A stretch of 33,509 bases of DNA from an uncultured Saprospiraceae bacterium (GTDB lineage: Bacteria > Bacteroidota > Bacteroidia > Chitinophagales > Saprospiraceae). Positions within the stretch are counted from its first letter, which is position 1, and every line of letters starts with the position of its first letter. Below are positions 1-8,084 of this stretch, piece after piece. A program made the translations under genes and the position numbers. The notes under the pieces are model-generated. The model was not told the origin of the DNA. It saw only the letters and a list, made by a program, of their open reading frames with translations, and made no database searches. The stretch is from assembly GCA_937924805.1 (NCBI GenBank), contig CALDTZ010000002.1, positions 1 to 33,509 on the forward strand, given 5' to 3'.

Positions 1-137
1 CATTAAGCTGTCAAAATAAATGTGTTTAAGGTTTTCTTTACTTCAAAATCAATGTACGTACAATTTATATCATTATGAAATGAATGTATGCTTCTTGTTT
101 ATGATTTGGTTATAATACCAATCATTGTATTTGTTTT

Positions 138-214
138 CATTACACATTACACATTACACATTACTCATTATTCATTATTCATTATTCATTACTCATTACT
201 CATTACTCATTATT
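138..214. repeat. Heptamer tandem array, 11 units
   Basis: Eleven consecutive 7-bp units with no interruption: CATTACA x3, CATTACT, CATTATT x3, CATTACT x3, CATTATT. Only positions 6 and 7 of the unit vary. The array runs into the 3' end of the minus-strand pentapeptide-repeat gene, so its last codons (Asn-Asn-Glu-stop) are made of repeat units. On the coding strand the unit is TGAGTAA-like, and because 7 is not a multiple of 3 the array places stop codons in all three frames. It resembles the short tandemly repeated heptamers known from intergenic DNA of some bacteria. Its function is unknown. Confidence 0.95.
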
Positions 215-781
215 AACTTCTATAGTAAGTTTATATTTATCTAATAGTCGGATGACATCAGGGAGTGAACATTTGGCTTTATATATTCTGTTATTTTCTG
301 GATCAAACGTATAGTTTATAGCGTTTCTTAGATCTGCTTCTTCGAGGTTTGTACGTTCAAATATCGCACGGTCAAAATCACAGAATGTGAGTTTAACCTT
401 TTTTAAATTGGTTTCTGTAAAATCAGCTTCATGCAGTAAGGAGTTGTCAAAAAGACACTTTGTAAGGTTCATTTTATAGAATGAGGCGTGGCTCAAATTT
501 GAATGAGAGGTAAAGATGGAAAAATTAAATGGGTCGCAATCATCAAAAGTTAACCCTAGCATTTTACATTTTTTGAATTGAGCGTTCTGAAGGGAAGTTT
601 TATGCAATGTTGTATTGCTAAGATTGCATTCAATAAATATGGAGTCAATGAACCTTGCTCCCGAAAGATCGATCCCTTGGAAGTCACAATTCTCGAAGGT
701 ACAAGCTTCATAATTTTTTATCTCGAAAGGTATTTTTTGATAGTTTTCATTTTGAAATGATTGATTATACGCTTCTTCCAT
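203..781 (-). CDS. Pentapeptide-repeat protein
   Basis: A 192-residue protein with many A(D/N)LXX-type five-residue repeats over roughly residues 28-155 (examples: CDFQG, IDLSG, ARFID, CNLSN, ADFTE, TNLKK, ANLEE-like ADLRN). Such repeats fold as a right-handed quadrilateral beta helix. The C-terminal part, with FDPENN followed by a short helix (SLPDVIRLLDKY), resembles the end of Qnr- and McbG-like pentapeptide proteins. Some of those protect DNA gyrase, but most family members have no known function and nothing here proves gyrase binding. There is no signal peptide, so it is probably cytoplasmic. It lies downstream of the flavin split-barrel gene on the same strand with a gap of about 44 nt, so the two may be co-transcribed. 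The stop codon lies inside a heptamer array. Confidence 0.85.
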   Translation of the reverse strand: MEEAYNQSFQNENYQKIPFEIKNYEACTFENCDFQGIDLSGARFIDSIFIECNLSNTTLHKTSLQNAQFKKCKMLGLTFDDCDPFNFSIFTSHSNLSHASFYKMNLTKCLFDNSLLHEADFTETNLKKVKLTFCDFDRAIFERTNLEEADLRNAINYTFDPENNRIYKAKCSLPDVIRLLDKYKLTIEVNNE

Positions 782-825
782 TGTTTTATTTTGAAGTTAA
801 AATTTTCTTTTTATTGTTCAATAGT

Positions 826-1278
826 CTATTCAAATCCATACGCTTTTTTTGCCGCTTCGATTCTTTGTTTTTCTGATGTTTTAGGATAAAACAAATAACT
901 TGGAGCTAGGATAGAATTGACGTTGGTTATGGTTATCAAGATGATAGTATTAAAAGGGTATTTACCTTCCGTCATCATTGTTAATGGCTTCTCCATCGCT
1001 GCATATGATTGATCTGAACCATCTATAATTTGGGCTGCTCCTTCCAGTTTATATCCTTTTTGGACTAGGATATCGACAAAACTCAAACATACTTTTTGAT
1101 TTGCTTTTATATTTTTAACTGAAGTTGGAGATGCGATATTAGCTATGATAATTTGGTTTGACCCATAGTAAGTAAATATCTCTTTTGGTGATACATTAGG
1201 CATGTTTTTATTGGAGGTGGCAAGCCAACAAAGTACACATTTGTCAATTGATTTTTTTATTTCAGATGAAAGTTCCAT
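826..1278 (-). CDS. Pyridoxamine 5'-phosphate oxidase-like flavin split-barrel protein
   Basis: A 150-residue protein of the PNPOx-like FMN-binding split-barrel family. It has the usual opening helix, then a strand with 'CWLATSN...PNVSPKE', a central 'IIANIASPTSVKNIKANQKVCLSFVD' type region split over residues 45-70, and 'GYKLEGAAQI' in the next strand. Members bind flavin or F420 and act as small oxidoreductases; the substrate cannot be read from sequence. Residues expected for a true pyridoxamine phosphate oxidase (PdxH) are not evident, so this is the generic family and not a vitamin B6 enzyme. It is cytoplasmic. It is divergent from the MscS gene across a 123-bp gap and lies upstream of the pentapeptide-repeat gene. 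Confidence 0.8.
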   Translation of the reverse strand: MELSSEIKKSIDKCVLCWLATSNKNMPNVSPKEIFTYYGSNQIIIANIASPTSVKNIKANQKVCLSFVDILVQKGYKLEGAAQIIDGSDQSYAAMEKPLTMMTEGKYPFNTIILITITNVNSILAPSYLFYPKTSEKQRIEAAKKAYGFE

Positions 1279-1401
1279 GATCGATTTTATGTATTGGTTA
1301 ATATATCAATATTTAAGTTATTCGTGCATAAGTTGGTTGCTTGGATATTATACACGAACTTTGATTTATAGGTTCAATGAAAGCTATTCAAAGTAAAAAA
1401 T

Positions 1402-2241
1402 ATGAATGAACAAATGATTGAATACGGTCTTTTAATTGGCGGCACCTTATTACTTTTTGGTTTTATTTCTTTCTTATTACGAAGGGGATTGAGTTTATTC
1501 ATTAAAAAGAATAGCAATGGAGATGATCTTGATCCTACCAATTTCGTATTTTTAAAAAATTCAATCAGCTTAATTTGTTATTCGATCGCACTATTTTGGA
1601 TCTTCTCTAAAATACCTTATTTTAAGTCATTGGGGAATGCATTATTCGCGAGTGCTGGCGTATTTGCTGCTGTTCTCGGATTTGCAGCTCAAAAAGCATT
1701 TGCTAATATTGTTGGAGGTATTTTTATTTTAATTTTTAAACCTTTTAGAATTGGTGATAATATCCAAGTGGGTACTGGATTCAAAGGCTCCGTTGAGGAG
1801 ATTACCTTAAGACATACTGTTATTAAAGATTTAGAATTTAGAAGGGTAATCATACCCAATAGCTCAATGAGTGAAGCAACGATTGTCAATAGTACGATTA
1901 CGGACAAGAAAATACGTAAACATATCGAATTAAGTATTTCTTACGAATCGAATCTAGAATTAGCCGAAAGTATTATTCGACGCGAACTAAGTCAACACCC
2001 GCTAGCGCTTGATCATCGAACAAAGGAGGAAATTGAAAATAATATACCTATGATTCAAATACGATTGATTAGATGGGCAGAATCGAGTATTGTTTTACGT
2101 GCGTATGTATGGGCTAGAAACTTTGATGATTCGTTGGAAATTAAGTGGGACGTCCTTCGTAGTATAAAATTGGCTTTTGATGCAAATGGTGTTGAAATTC
2201 CATATCCTCATCAAATGGTAATCCAAAAAAAGGTAGACTAA
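1402..2241 (+). CDS. MscS-family mechanosensitive ion channel
   Basis: A 279-residue inner-membrane protein with three predicted membrane helices at about residues 7-27, 49-70 and 80-113. The third carries the pore-lining pattern of MscS (GVFAAVLGFAAQKAFANIVGG), rich in Ala and Gly and ending in a kink before KPFRIGD, which begins the cytoplasmic beta domain. The rest forms the soluble vestibule, including 'VIIPNSSMSEATIVN', typical of the family. It opens under membrane tension to release solutes on osmotic downshock. The length is close to E. coli MscS (286). It starts with ATG and appears monocistronic, divergent from the flavin split-barrel gene and convergent with the PhyH-like gene. No intrinsic terminator was seen in the 71-nt gap after it. 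Confidence 0.9.
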   Translation: MNEQMIEYGLLIGGTLLLFGFISFLLRRGLSLFIKKNSNGDDLDPTNFVFLKNSISLICYSIALFWIFSKIPYFKSLGNALFASAGVFAAVLGFAAQKAFANIVGGIFILIFKPFRIGDNIQVGTGFKGSVEEITLRHTVIKDLEFRRVIIPNSSMSEATIVNSTITDKKIRKHIELSISYESNLELAESIIRRELSQHPLALDHRTKEEIENNIPMIQIRLIRWAESSIVLRAYVWARNFDDSLEIKWDVLRSIKLAFDANGVEIPYPHQMVIQKKVD

Positions 2242-2312
2242 TAGGTTTCATCAAGAAATGTATAAATCGTTTTGTGTCGACGGATTGAAGTAAGCTTTTT
2301 GTAAGCGGGTGT

Positions 2313-3254
2313 TTATTGTTGACTTGCCTCTTTCATTAGGGCTGGTCGTTGACTTATCTCATGATAGCATATTCGTCGTTCATCGAAGTAGTGTAATACC
2401 ATACTTTTACGATTCAGGGATTTATTAGTATGTGGTTCTCCACCATGTAATAAGTTGGCATGCCAGATGAATAGATCTCCCGGATTGGCTTCGAATATCT
2501 GTTTTTCTATCTTGTTTTCTTTTACTTTTTGACTGATCATTTCCTCGTAAGCTTTATACCCATTTTTACCAAGCATAAAAGAAGTACCTACATTGTCATA
2601 GTCTCTGTTCATATAATAAGGAAGCTTATGACTACCCGGATAATAATGAATAGTTCCATTTTCTTTTGATACTTTTTCCAATGCAACCCACACACCCAGT
2701 AAACCGCCCATTGGGAATGTTGTCATATGGATACTATCCGAATGCGTTTTTTGTTGACTTCCATTGATAAAATTTATGCTTTGAAACAGTTTAGCTTTCC
2801 CATAAATTAAATAATCCAAAAATTTAGTAAATGTTGGTCGAGCCCATAATTCCCGTAAAAATGGAGATTTGTTGATGACAAACATGAGTTTGTTACCGTA
2901 TTTAAATTTGATTTTTTTTGACGTTAATAAAGTGTCAATTTCGTTGTTGATTTTGTCTACTTGGTCTTGATCCAAAAAGTTGCGAATAATACAATAACCC
3001 TGTTCGTCGAATTGATCGATACTGGCTTTAGATTCTGCGGTTTGTTGGTTATACCATTCAATATCAGATAAGGGTCCTGATCGACCTTGATTCAAAATGG
3101 TTTGTTCGTCAAGGTTTGAGAAATCTTCACTGGAAATACTAGAATAGTATTTCTTTTTTAGGCCAAATTTTTCATACAAATGTGTATTGTATTTCAATTG
3201 GGATTTGTGAAAGAAATTATAGATTTCATACGCTAGTTTGACCCTGCGAAACAT
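2313..3254 (-). CDS. Phytanoyl-CoA dioxygenase (PhyH)-family Fe(II)/2-oxoglutarate oxygenase
   Basis: A 313-residue protein. The PhyH fold occupies about residues 80-290. The metal-binding triad is visible as H171-x-D173 (KTHSDSIH) and H270 (ANLLHGGEPH), followed by N281-R282, where the Arg would bind the 2-oxoglutarate carboxylate. 'GTIHYYPGSHKLPYY' at 200-214 is the family's characteristic strand after the HxD motif. Members hydroxylate varied small molecules; the substrate is unknown here. There is no signal peptide. The N-terminal 60 residues are basic and helical and not part of the conserved fold. It is followed upstream by an alpha/beta hydrolase gene on the same strand with a 98-nt gap, so co-transcription is possible. 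Confidence 0.85.
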   Translation of the reverse strand: MFRRVKLAYEIYNFFHKSQLKYNTHLYEKFGLKKKYYSSISSEDFSNLDEQTILNQGRSGPLSDIEWYNQQTAESKASIDQFDEQGYCIIRNFLDQDQVDKINNEIDTLLTSKKIKFKYGNKLMFVINKSPFLRELWARPTFTKFLDYLIYGKAKLFQSINFINGSQQKTHSDSIHMTTFPMGGLLGVWVALEKVSKENGTIHYYPGSHKLPYYMNRDYDNVGTSFMLGKNGYKAYEEMISQKVKENKIEKQIFEANPGDLFIWHANLLHGGEPHTNKSLNRKSMVLHYFDERRICYHEISQRPALMKEASQQ

Positions 3255-3352
3255 AGAATTATTTTAGCACTAAGTTATTGAAATAAAGTGATTAACTGTA
3301 AAGTATATTTTAGTGAATTATACATTATCATTTTCTTTTTTTAGGTAAAATA

Positions 3353-4219
3353 TTACTTTTCTAGAAATTTCAATATTTCATCAAGCACGATTTTTGGTTG
3401 TTCTTCGTGAGGAAGTAAGGATGCATTGTTTATGGTAATAAATGTAGGGTGGTTATTAAATTGAGGGATCATACTCCGCCCCACTTTTATTGGAAAGGTT
3501 TGGTCATCTTTTCCCCATAAAAATAAAACCTTTGCTTTGATAAGACGATGTGATTCTTTGAAGTCGTCGACTAGATTCCAATCAATTCCTTTAAGATATT
3601 TGAATACTCCAATGGTCTTTGTATGTGATTCAATGGCCCCATCTAAGTAAGGGCCGATATTTGTTTGGTCTTTCAACATAGATTTGTCTGAATACAATTC
3701 TTTCAATCCCATTGATGTATTGATAAACCACTGCTTACGAAACAATAAGCGAATGACAAATGGAACTAAAGGGAGTCCGCCAATTTTTTGGTATAAGGGT
3801 ATCCACGGTGGTCGATGATATGGTATTTCGGTGTTGAATAGAATTAAATTTCTTACCTTATCCGGTTCAGTAATAGCTATAGATCTAGCAATGGTAGCGC
3901 CAGAATTATGAGCGACGATACTATATTGTTTGATTTCTATTTTTTGTAATAATTGGATGATGTAACCTGCTTGAGCTCTACTACTAAAATCCGTGTTTTC
4001 GGTCCATGTGCTGTCACCTAATCCTGGCAAATCTAGGATGTGACACCTAACGTATTTTGATAGGGTAGGGATTAATTTTCTCCAAGTATATCCGTGGGTA
4101 GGAAATCCATGAATAAAGACCAAATCATGACCCTTTCCTGCCTGCCGTAAGCCGATTGAGATATCATTAATGACTATTGTACGAAGAGGGATCTGATGAT
4201 AAAATTGGATTGCGTTCAT
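3353..4219 (-). CDS. Alpha/beta hydrolase-fold protein with Asn at the nucleophile position
   Basis: A 288-residue alpha/beta hydrolase resembling the haloalkane dehalogenase/epoxide hydrolase group. The oxyanion motif HGFP is at residues 37-40, DLPGLGDS at 63-70, the nucleophile elbow 'VAHNSGAT' at 102-109, a cap region at about 135-200, the acid in 'WGKDDQ' (D238/D239) and the catalytic His in 'LPHEEQP' (H271). The elbow is normally G-x-Nuc-x-G with Ser or Asp as nucleophile; here the residue is Asn105 (codon AAT on the coding strand), followed by Ser106. The acid and His are kept, so the protein may use another residue, act in a non-hydrolytic way, or be a binding protein. There is no signal peptide. 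The family call is firm; activity is uncertain. Confidence 0.85.
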   Translation of the reverse strand: MNAIQFYHQIPLRTIVINDISIGLRQAGKGHDLVFIHGFPTHGYTWRKLIPTLSKYVRCHILDLPGLGDSTWTENTDFSSRAQAGYIIQLLQKIEIKQYSIVAHNSGATIARSIAITEPDKVRNLILFNTEIPYHRPPWIPLYQKIGGLPLVPFVIRLLFRKQWFINTSMGLKELYSDKSMLKDQTNIGPYLDGAIESHTKTIGVFKYLKGIDWNLVDDFKESHRLIKAKVLFLWGKDDQTFPIKVGRSMIPQFNNHPTFITINNASLLPHEEQPKIVLDEILKFLEK

Positions 4220-4363
4220 CGATTCGACTATAGTTTTTTAGTGATCATAGGGTATTCTAAATGGTTATTACATTTCTAAATATAACCAATTGATTGGGAA
4301 GGTTTGTTGGAGAATCTATTTTGTTTTAATACTCGAAAGTTGATTAGAAAAAGGAAGATGTTA

Positions 4364-5293
4364 TTATAATGAATGATCCATGAATAACTCTTGACCATTG
4401 GTATCGACATATCCAAAATGGTTGGCTTTATATTCGACAAAGAAGTAATCGTTTGAAGCATCGATTACAATCGATAAATACTTAGGAGAAGTTATTTGTT
4501 GTTGCTTATCATTTAAGATACCCCATCGATCACCGATTCGATATAAGTGATAGGGTGCTAATGAATGAAATAACCCGGAATATTGATTGTTGATCGGTTT
4601 AGAAACGATAATTTCATCATATGTATATCGTTCTATGGTATCTCGGATATAGGTATTGCCATTATAAATGCGGGGAATGGGTCTAAAGAAAAAACCATAT
4701 TTTCCATCTTTTTTAACAACATAAAAACTGCTATTAAAAGCCTTGACTTCGTCATACATATAAGCTGTCGTTTCATCGACCTCTTGGTATTTGATAGCGA
4801 ATATGCCATCTTTTTCAAGGGTATATTTATCTACGTTAAATATAGTTTCGAAGGTAGATCCTTCATAGCAACTAGGAACCAATTTTGATTCACTACACTT
4901 GCTGTAGGCTATTTTGTGTCCTTTTTTGTTGATATAATAAGATTTTCCTTTTTTTATTACACAAGCACATTGGTCATAAAAATCAGATGCTTCACTGTAT
5001 TTAGGTTTGATGATCCATTCACCTGATTGATTTATGTATCCGTATTGATCTCCGGATTTTGCAACGGCTAACCCGCTACTAAATAATCGAATATCATCAA
5101 AAGTTTCGGTGTTAAACATGGTTCCTGATGCATTTGTCAATCCATATTTGCCATCAATGGAAATGGGATAGACCGTTGCTTTTACCGTAGCTATTATTTT
5201 TTTGGTTGCGTTACATGCATAGAAAATACATGATATAAATAAGATTGAAGAATAGCTTAATCGAAAATTGATATGGAAGAAAAGGTTACCCAT
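4364..5293 (-). CDS. WG-repeat lipoprotein
   Basis: A 309-residue protein when read from the ATG at 5291-5293; an in-frame TTG at 5320 would add nine residues but is less likely. A hydrophobic N-terminal segment ends in Cys27 (CIFYAC), consistent with a lipoprotein signal. The mature part carries degenerate WG/KWG-type beta repeats: GKYGLTNASG at 48-57, QYGYINQSGE at 83-92, KSYYINKKGH at 117-126, DGKYGFFF at 196-203, DRWGILND at 255-262 and HFGYVDTNGQ at 292-301. WG-repeat proteins are common in Bacteroidota; their roles are mostly unknown and they are thought to form beta propeller-like or solenoid structures for binding. The neighbouring lumazine-binding-like lipoprotein lies just upstream on the same strand, so the two may act together at the envelope. 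Confidence 0.8.
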   Translation of the reverse strand: MGNLFFHINFRLSYSSILFISCIFYACNATKKIIATVKATVYPISIDGKYGLTNASGTMFNTETFDDIRLFSSGLAVAKSGDQYGYINQSGEWIIKPKYSEASDFYDQCACVIKKGKSYYINKKGHKIAYSKCSESKLVPSCYEGSTFETIFNVDKYTLEKDGIFAIKYQEVDETTAYMYDEVKAFNSSFYVVKKDGKYGFFFRPIPRIYNGNTYIRDTIERYTYDEIIVSKPINNQYSGLFHSLAPYHLYRIGDRWGILNDKQQQITSPKYLSIVIDASNDYFFVEYKANHFGYVDTNGQELFMDHSL

Positions 5294-5359
5294 GATTACG
5301 ATAAAGGTAGACCATTTCAAGGATAGTTGAAATAGCTATTACGTTAATATGAATATTGA

Positions 5360-5839
5360 TTATTTGCTAGTTTTTACTTTGTTTGTTGATACTTTATCTG
5401 TGATATACCAACGATTATTCTCTTTAAGCAAGTTGAAATAATCAGTAAATAATCGATCACTTGTTTCTAATTCAATTTTTGCTTCTGCAGCGGTATCGGT
5501 AATATCAATAGAAATGATTTTGCCATTTGCATTTTCCAATCTTGGTCTAGGTTTAAAACCACTTAGATATTGTGTTTTGTTTCTTCGATCGATTTTACCA
5601 TCCCGAACAAATTTCAGGTGGCAAGTAGTATGCATGGCTTTACTTATAAGTGTGGTATCGCCTGTTAGCCACCCATCAAAATAATTTTGAATAACGCCTT
5701 CAATAGCTGTGTGATCTTTTGATTTTAAAGGGGTTGCTATTTCGTCAATCGCTGGTTTTTCTTGACAAGAAACTAAGCATATGAATAGTATAAGTATTAT
5801 CTGGAACTTCATTAGGATTTTTTTTGGATTAAAATGCAT
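5360..5839 (-). CDS. Lumazine-binding-like (NTF2-fold) lipoprotein
   Basis: A 159-residue protein. The N terminus is a lipoprotein signal ending in the lipobox LVSC (Cys25 from this start). The start at the second ATG (5812) would give a more compact signal, MKFQ..LVSC, and is equally likely. The mature part has the pattern of the putative lumazine-binding/SnoaL-like cone fold: 'AIEGVIQNYFDGWLTGD' helix, 'LISKAMHTTCHLKFVRDGKI', then alternating strands ending in 'NNRWYITDKV'. Relatives of this family are often secreted in Bacteroidota and lack a proven activity. It probably sits in the periplasm or outer membrane. The WG-repeat lipoprotein follows on the same strand. Confidence 0.75.
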   Translation of the reverse strand: MHFNPKKILMKFQIILILFICLVSCQEKPAIDEIATPLKSKDHTAIEGVIQNYFDGWLTGDTTLISKAMHTTCHLKFVRDGKIDRRNKTQYLSGFKPRPRLENANGKIISIDITDTAAEAKIELETSDRLFTDYFNLLKENNRWYITDKVSTNKVKTSK

Positions 5840-5930
5840 GGGAGTAAGGTACGAATGAAATCTTAAATACTGGTATGAACGCTCTATGACCTCAGAGTAA
5901 AACAGAAATGCAAAATTAGATTTAGTTGTG

Positions 5931-6149
5931 CTACCTTTCTTTTTGAATCAAGGACCTAATTTTTACGGCTTTTTCGAAATGGTCAAGCTTATGTGTTTTA
6001 ATCCACCATTCGGCCATGGCCATTAGCTTTTCTGGCTGATCGTTTTTATTTGCGAAAAAAGCATAAAAGGAGAGACCGACGTTTTCGCCTTTGTTTTCAA
6101 TTTTCTTCGTACAAATATCTATGATTCGTTGTTTTAGTGCCTTGTCCAT
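5931..6149 (-). CDS. Small conserved protein, possibly DUF6500
   Basis: A 72-residue soluble protein with an ATG start. It looks all-helical: an N-terminal helix (ALKQRIIDICTKKIENKG), a short 'NVGLSFYAFFANKND' segment, and a C-terminal part containing 'AEWWIKTHKLDHFEKAVKI'. The densely aromatic middle and the WW..H..HFEKA pattern suggest a real conserved family rather than a chance frame; from memory it fits the uncharacterised DUF6500 family, which was not confirmed by a search. No signal peptide or metal site is evident. It stands alone on the minus strand between the lumazine-binding-like lipoprotein and the MBL-fold gene. Confidence 0.6.
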   Translation of the reverse strand: MDKALKQRIIDICTKKIENKGENVGLSFYAFFANKNDQPEKLMAMAEWWIKTHKLDHFEKAVKIRSLIQKER

Positions 6150-6271
6150 TCAATCGATGTTTACTATAGGTTTGTGAGTGTTGTTTAGTGACGCTATATT
6201 AATTCTTCATTCAAGATGGTAAAAAAGGTAAAATAAATGAAGGAGATTAAGAAAGCAAATATGCAAAGGGT

Positions 6272-7264
6272 TTATCCAGCTATGATCCCTGGACTGATGC
6301 CTTGCTCAATGTCAAATTGATCACCAACGGACCCAACGACCGCGTCTTGTCGTGAAAGATTAAGCGCATTTTTTAAGGCATAGAGTGCATTTATACCTGT
6401 ACAATGGGCACCAATTATTTTTGATACTCCAAACTTTTTAAGATGCTGTGCAGTCCATGCCAAATGTTTATCCGATGCTTTTACCAAATGAAAACCGCCT
6501 ATAATTGCATGCATGGGTTTATCGTAGATTTTTGATTTGACATGTTCTAAGGTATTTATGATACCTGCATGACCGCAACCAGCTACAACTACAAATCCTT
6601 TATCGGTATTAATGATTAGCGATTGATCTTCAGGAATATTATCAATTTTAACGCCATCTTTAGTAGCGATTTTCCAATTGCCTCCATAGTTTTTTTCTTT
6701 ATGGATTCTGTCAATTGGGCCGGTAGCCCAAACACCAGGAAATAATTCGACATTTTCTTGATAGGTAAAAAAGGTAACACCATCTGCTTCCATTTCCTCT
6801 TTGATTTCTTGCATCCGATTTCTAAAGTTGATCCTTTGACTAAAAATGCCTTCGGCAACATGGATTTTAGAAATAGCTAGTGGGTTTTGTTTTTTTAGTT
6901 GATTCCTCAATTCAAGCAGTCCACCCGTATGATCCCCATGATTATGACTAAGAAAGACATGCTCAACGGTAGATAAATCAATGCCTAATTCTTCAGCATT
7001 TTGTAGTACAGTTTCTGGTTTTCTTCCTGTATCAAATAATATCTTTTGACCATCGGCTTCGACAAGTGCTGAATATCCCCATTCTCCAATCCCTTGACTA
7101 GCAAGCATAGTTGATAGGGTAGTGATTTTTAACGTTGTTACACTTGCTGGGGCGTTACGATCACCATTTTTATTTGCATCTGAATGTAGATAAGGATTTG
7201 GTTCTGAGCATTGACACAATAATAGTATTCCAATACTTAGTAAGGTCAGTAGACTTCGTTTCAT
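6272..7264 (-). CDS. Metallo-beta-lactamase-fold hydrolase, exported lipoprotein
   Basis: A 330-residue protein. A short signal (MKRSLLTLLSIGILLL) ends in C-Q-C, so it is probably lipidated at Cys17 or Cys19. The MBL fold follows: SHNHGDHTGG with H107, H109, D111 and H112, then GCGHAG (H232), GGFHL (H259) and GAHCTG (H287, C288). This set matches the MBL branch related to the archaeal dihydropterin/beta-RFAP synthase-like proteins (DHPS-like COG1237), whose substrates are poorly known. An export signal on such a protein implies a periplasmic substrate. The classical beta-lactamases (B1-B3) have a different pattern, so antibiotic hydrolysis is not suggested. It is minus strand, downstream of the aquaporin gene with a 146-bp gap. 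Confidence 0.85.
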   Translation of the reverse strand: MKRSLLTLLSIGILLLCQCSEPNPYLHSDANKNGDRNAPASVTTLKITTLSTMLASQGIGEWGYSALVEADGQKILFDTGRKPETVLQNAEELGIDLSTVEHVFLSHNHGDHTGGLLELRNQLKKQNPLAISKIHVAEGIFSQRINFRNRMQEIKEEMEADGVTFFTYQENVELFPGVWATGPIDRIHKEKNYGGNWKIATKDGVKIDNIPEDQSLIINTDKGFVVVAGCGHAGIINTLEHVKSKIYDKPMHAIIGGFHLVKASDKHLAWTAQHLKKFGVSKIIGAHCTGINALYALKNALNLSRQDAVVGSVGDQFDIEQGISPGIIAG

Positions 7265-7410
7265 AATGTATGATTACATATTAAACGTAAGGAGTGCGGC
7301 ACGTAATTCATAATTTGTTATTTCAATTAACAACTCATTAGCATTAAGTTGATTATTAAAAACAATGATTCTCGCTTTTTAAAAACGTTGTATTGACCAA
7401 TGGAGATTGG

Positions 7411-8046
7411 TTACTTAAAGACTTTCCAAGTAAAACTTGCTAATACGGCACCAATAATGGTTGATAAAATATAAATCCATAATTCACTGATATTCCCAGA
7501 AAGAATAGCGGGGGCTATAGATCTTGCCGGATTCATTGAAGCGCCGGTTATTGGTCCTGCAAACATCGCTTCAAGCATTACGGTAGCTCCGACGGCAATA
7601 CCCGTAAATTGACTGATTTCTTTATTTTGACTGACAAATAATATTACGAGCATTAAAAAATAGGTTAATATTATTTCTAAAATGAAAGATTGATGCCATG
7701 ATCCAAACGGTATTGTAGCCCCAAGGGTTTGATGGTCAAAAAACAACATTTTTAAAATCCCGGAAGCTAAGAAAGCACCAATCAATTGAGCAATAATAAA
7801 TCCGATTAAATGCTTCTTTTCAAAGAGATTTGTAAAACTAAATGCGATCGTAACTGCTGGATTAATATGAGCCCCTGAAATATTGCCAAAGGCGTAAATC
7901 ATAACGGTTACAATTAAACCAAACGTCATGGCTATTCCAACATGACTTACGGCACCACTTGTCACATCATTAATAACAATTGCACCGGTACCACAGAATA
8001 CAAGTGCAAAGGTTCCTATCAGTTCGGCTAAATACTTTTTCATCAT
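7411..8046 (-). CDS. Aquaporin (MIP family), NIP-like filter
   Basis: A 211-residue inner-membrane channel with six membrane helices and both NPA motifs: 'SGAHINPAVT' (NPA at 62-64) and 'GASMNPARS' (NPA at 172-174). Aligned by eye to E. coli AqpZ, the four aromatic/arginine filter residues are F42, A160, A169 and R175, where AqpZ has F, H, T and R. The loss of the filter His and the 'AGPITGASMNPARS' context resemble plant NIP and related bacterial channels that pass glycerol or metalloid acids. Substrate is therefore uncertain: water, glycerol and arsenite/boric acid are all possible. It is divergent from the phosphate porin gene across 282 bp. No ars genes are nearby. Start is the first of two adjacent ATGs. 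Confidence 0.9.
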   Translation of the reverse strand: MMKKYLAELIGTFALVFCGTGAIVINDVTSGAVSHVGIAMTFGLIVTVMIYAFGNISGAHINPAVTIAFSFTNLFEKKHLIGFIIAQLIGAFLASGILKMLFFDHQTLGATIPFGSWHQSFILEIILTYFLMLVILFVSQNKEISQFTGIAVGATVMLEAMFAGPITGASMNPARSIAPAILSGNISELWIYILSTIIGAVLASFTWKVFK

Positions 8047-8053
8047 GATAAAG

Positions 8054-8084
8054 CAAGGATACGGGAAAATATTTGTGCTACCAA
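8054..8084 (-). promoter_or_regulatory. Possible aquaporin promoter
   Basis: Read on the minus strand, ATTG (ending 8082) is followed after 20 nt by TATCCTTG (8061-8054), a 7-of-8 match to the Bacteroidota -7 box TAnnTTTG. Transcription would start only a few bases before the ATG at 8046. The match is weak and unsupported by any other signal. Confidence 0.3.

Noticed and set aside
138..214. CRISPR array
   Set aside because: The units are 7 bp with no spacers and no cas genes lie nearby, so it is a short tandem repeat.
203..781. Fluoroquinolone-resistance Qnr gene
   Set aside because: The repeats and C-terminal motif are similar in style, but pentapeptide proteins are diverse and the protein is shorter and only loosely alike; no basis for a resistance call.
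4262..4288. TGGTTAT/ATAACCA hairpin downstream of the WG-repeat gene
   Set aside because: Only 7 bp with a 13-nt loop and no U-tract; too weak to call a terminator.
5331..5340. AATAGCTATT palindrome upstream of the WG-repeat gene
   Set aside because: Ten AT-rich bases; such dyads are expected by chance in this composition.
6272..7264. Classical metallo-beta-lactamase resistance gene
   Set aside because: The GCGH, GGFH and GAHCTG motifs place it in another branch of the MBL superfamily, away from the B1-B3 enzymes.
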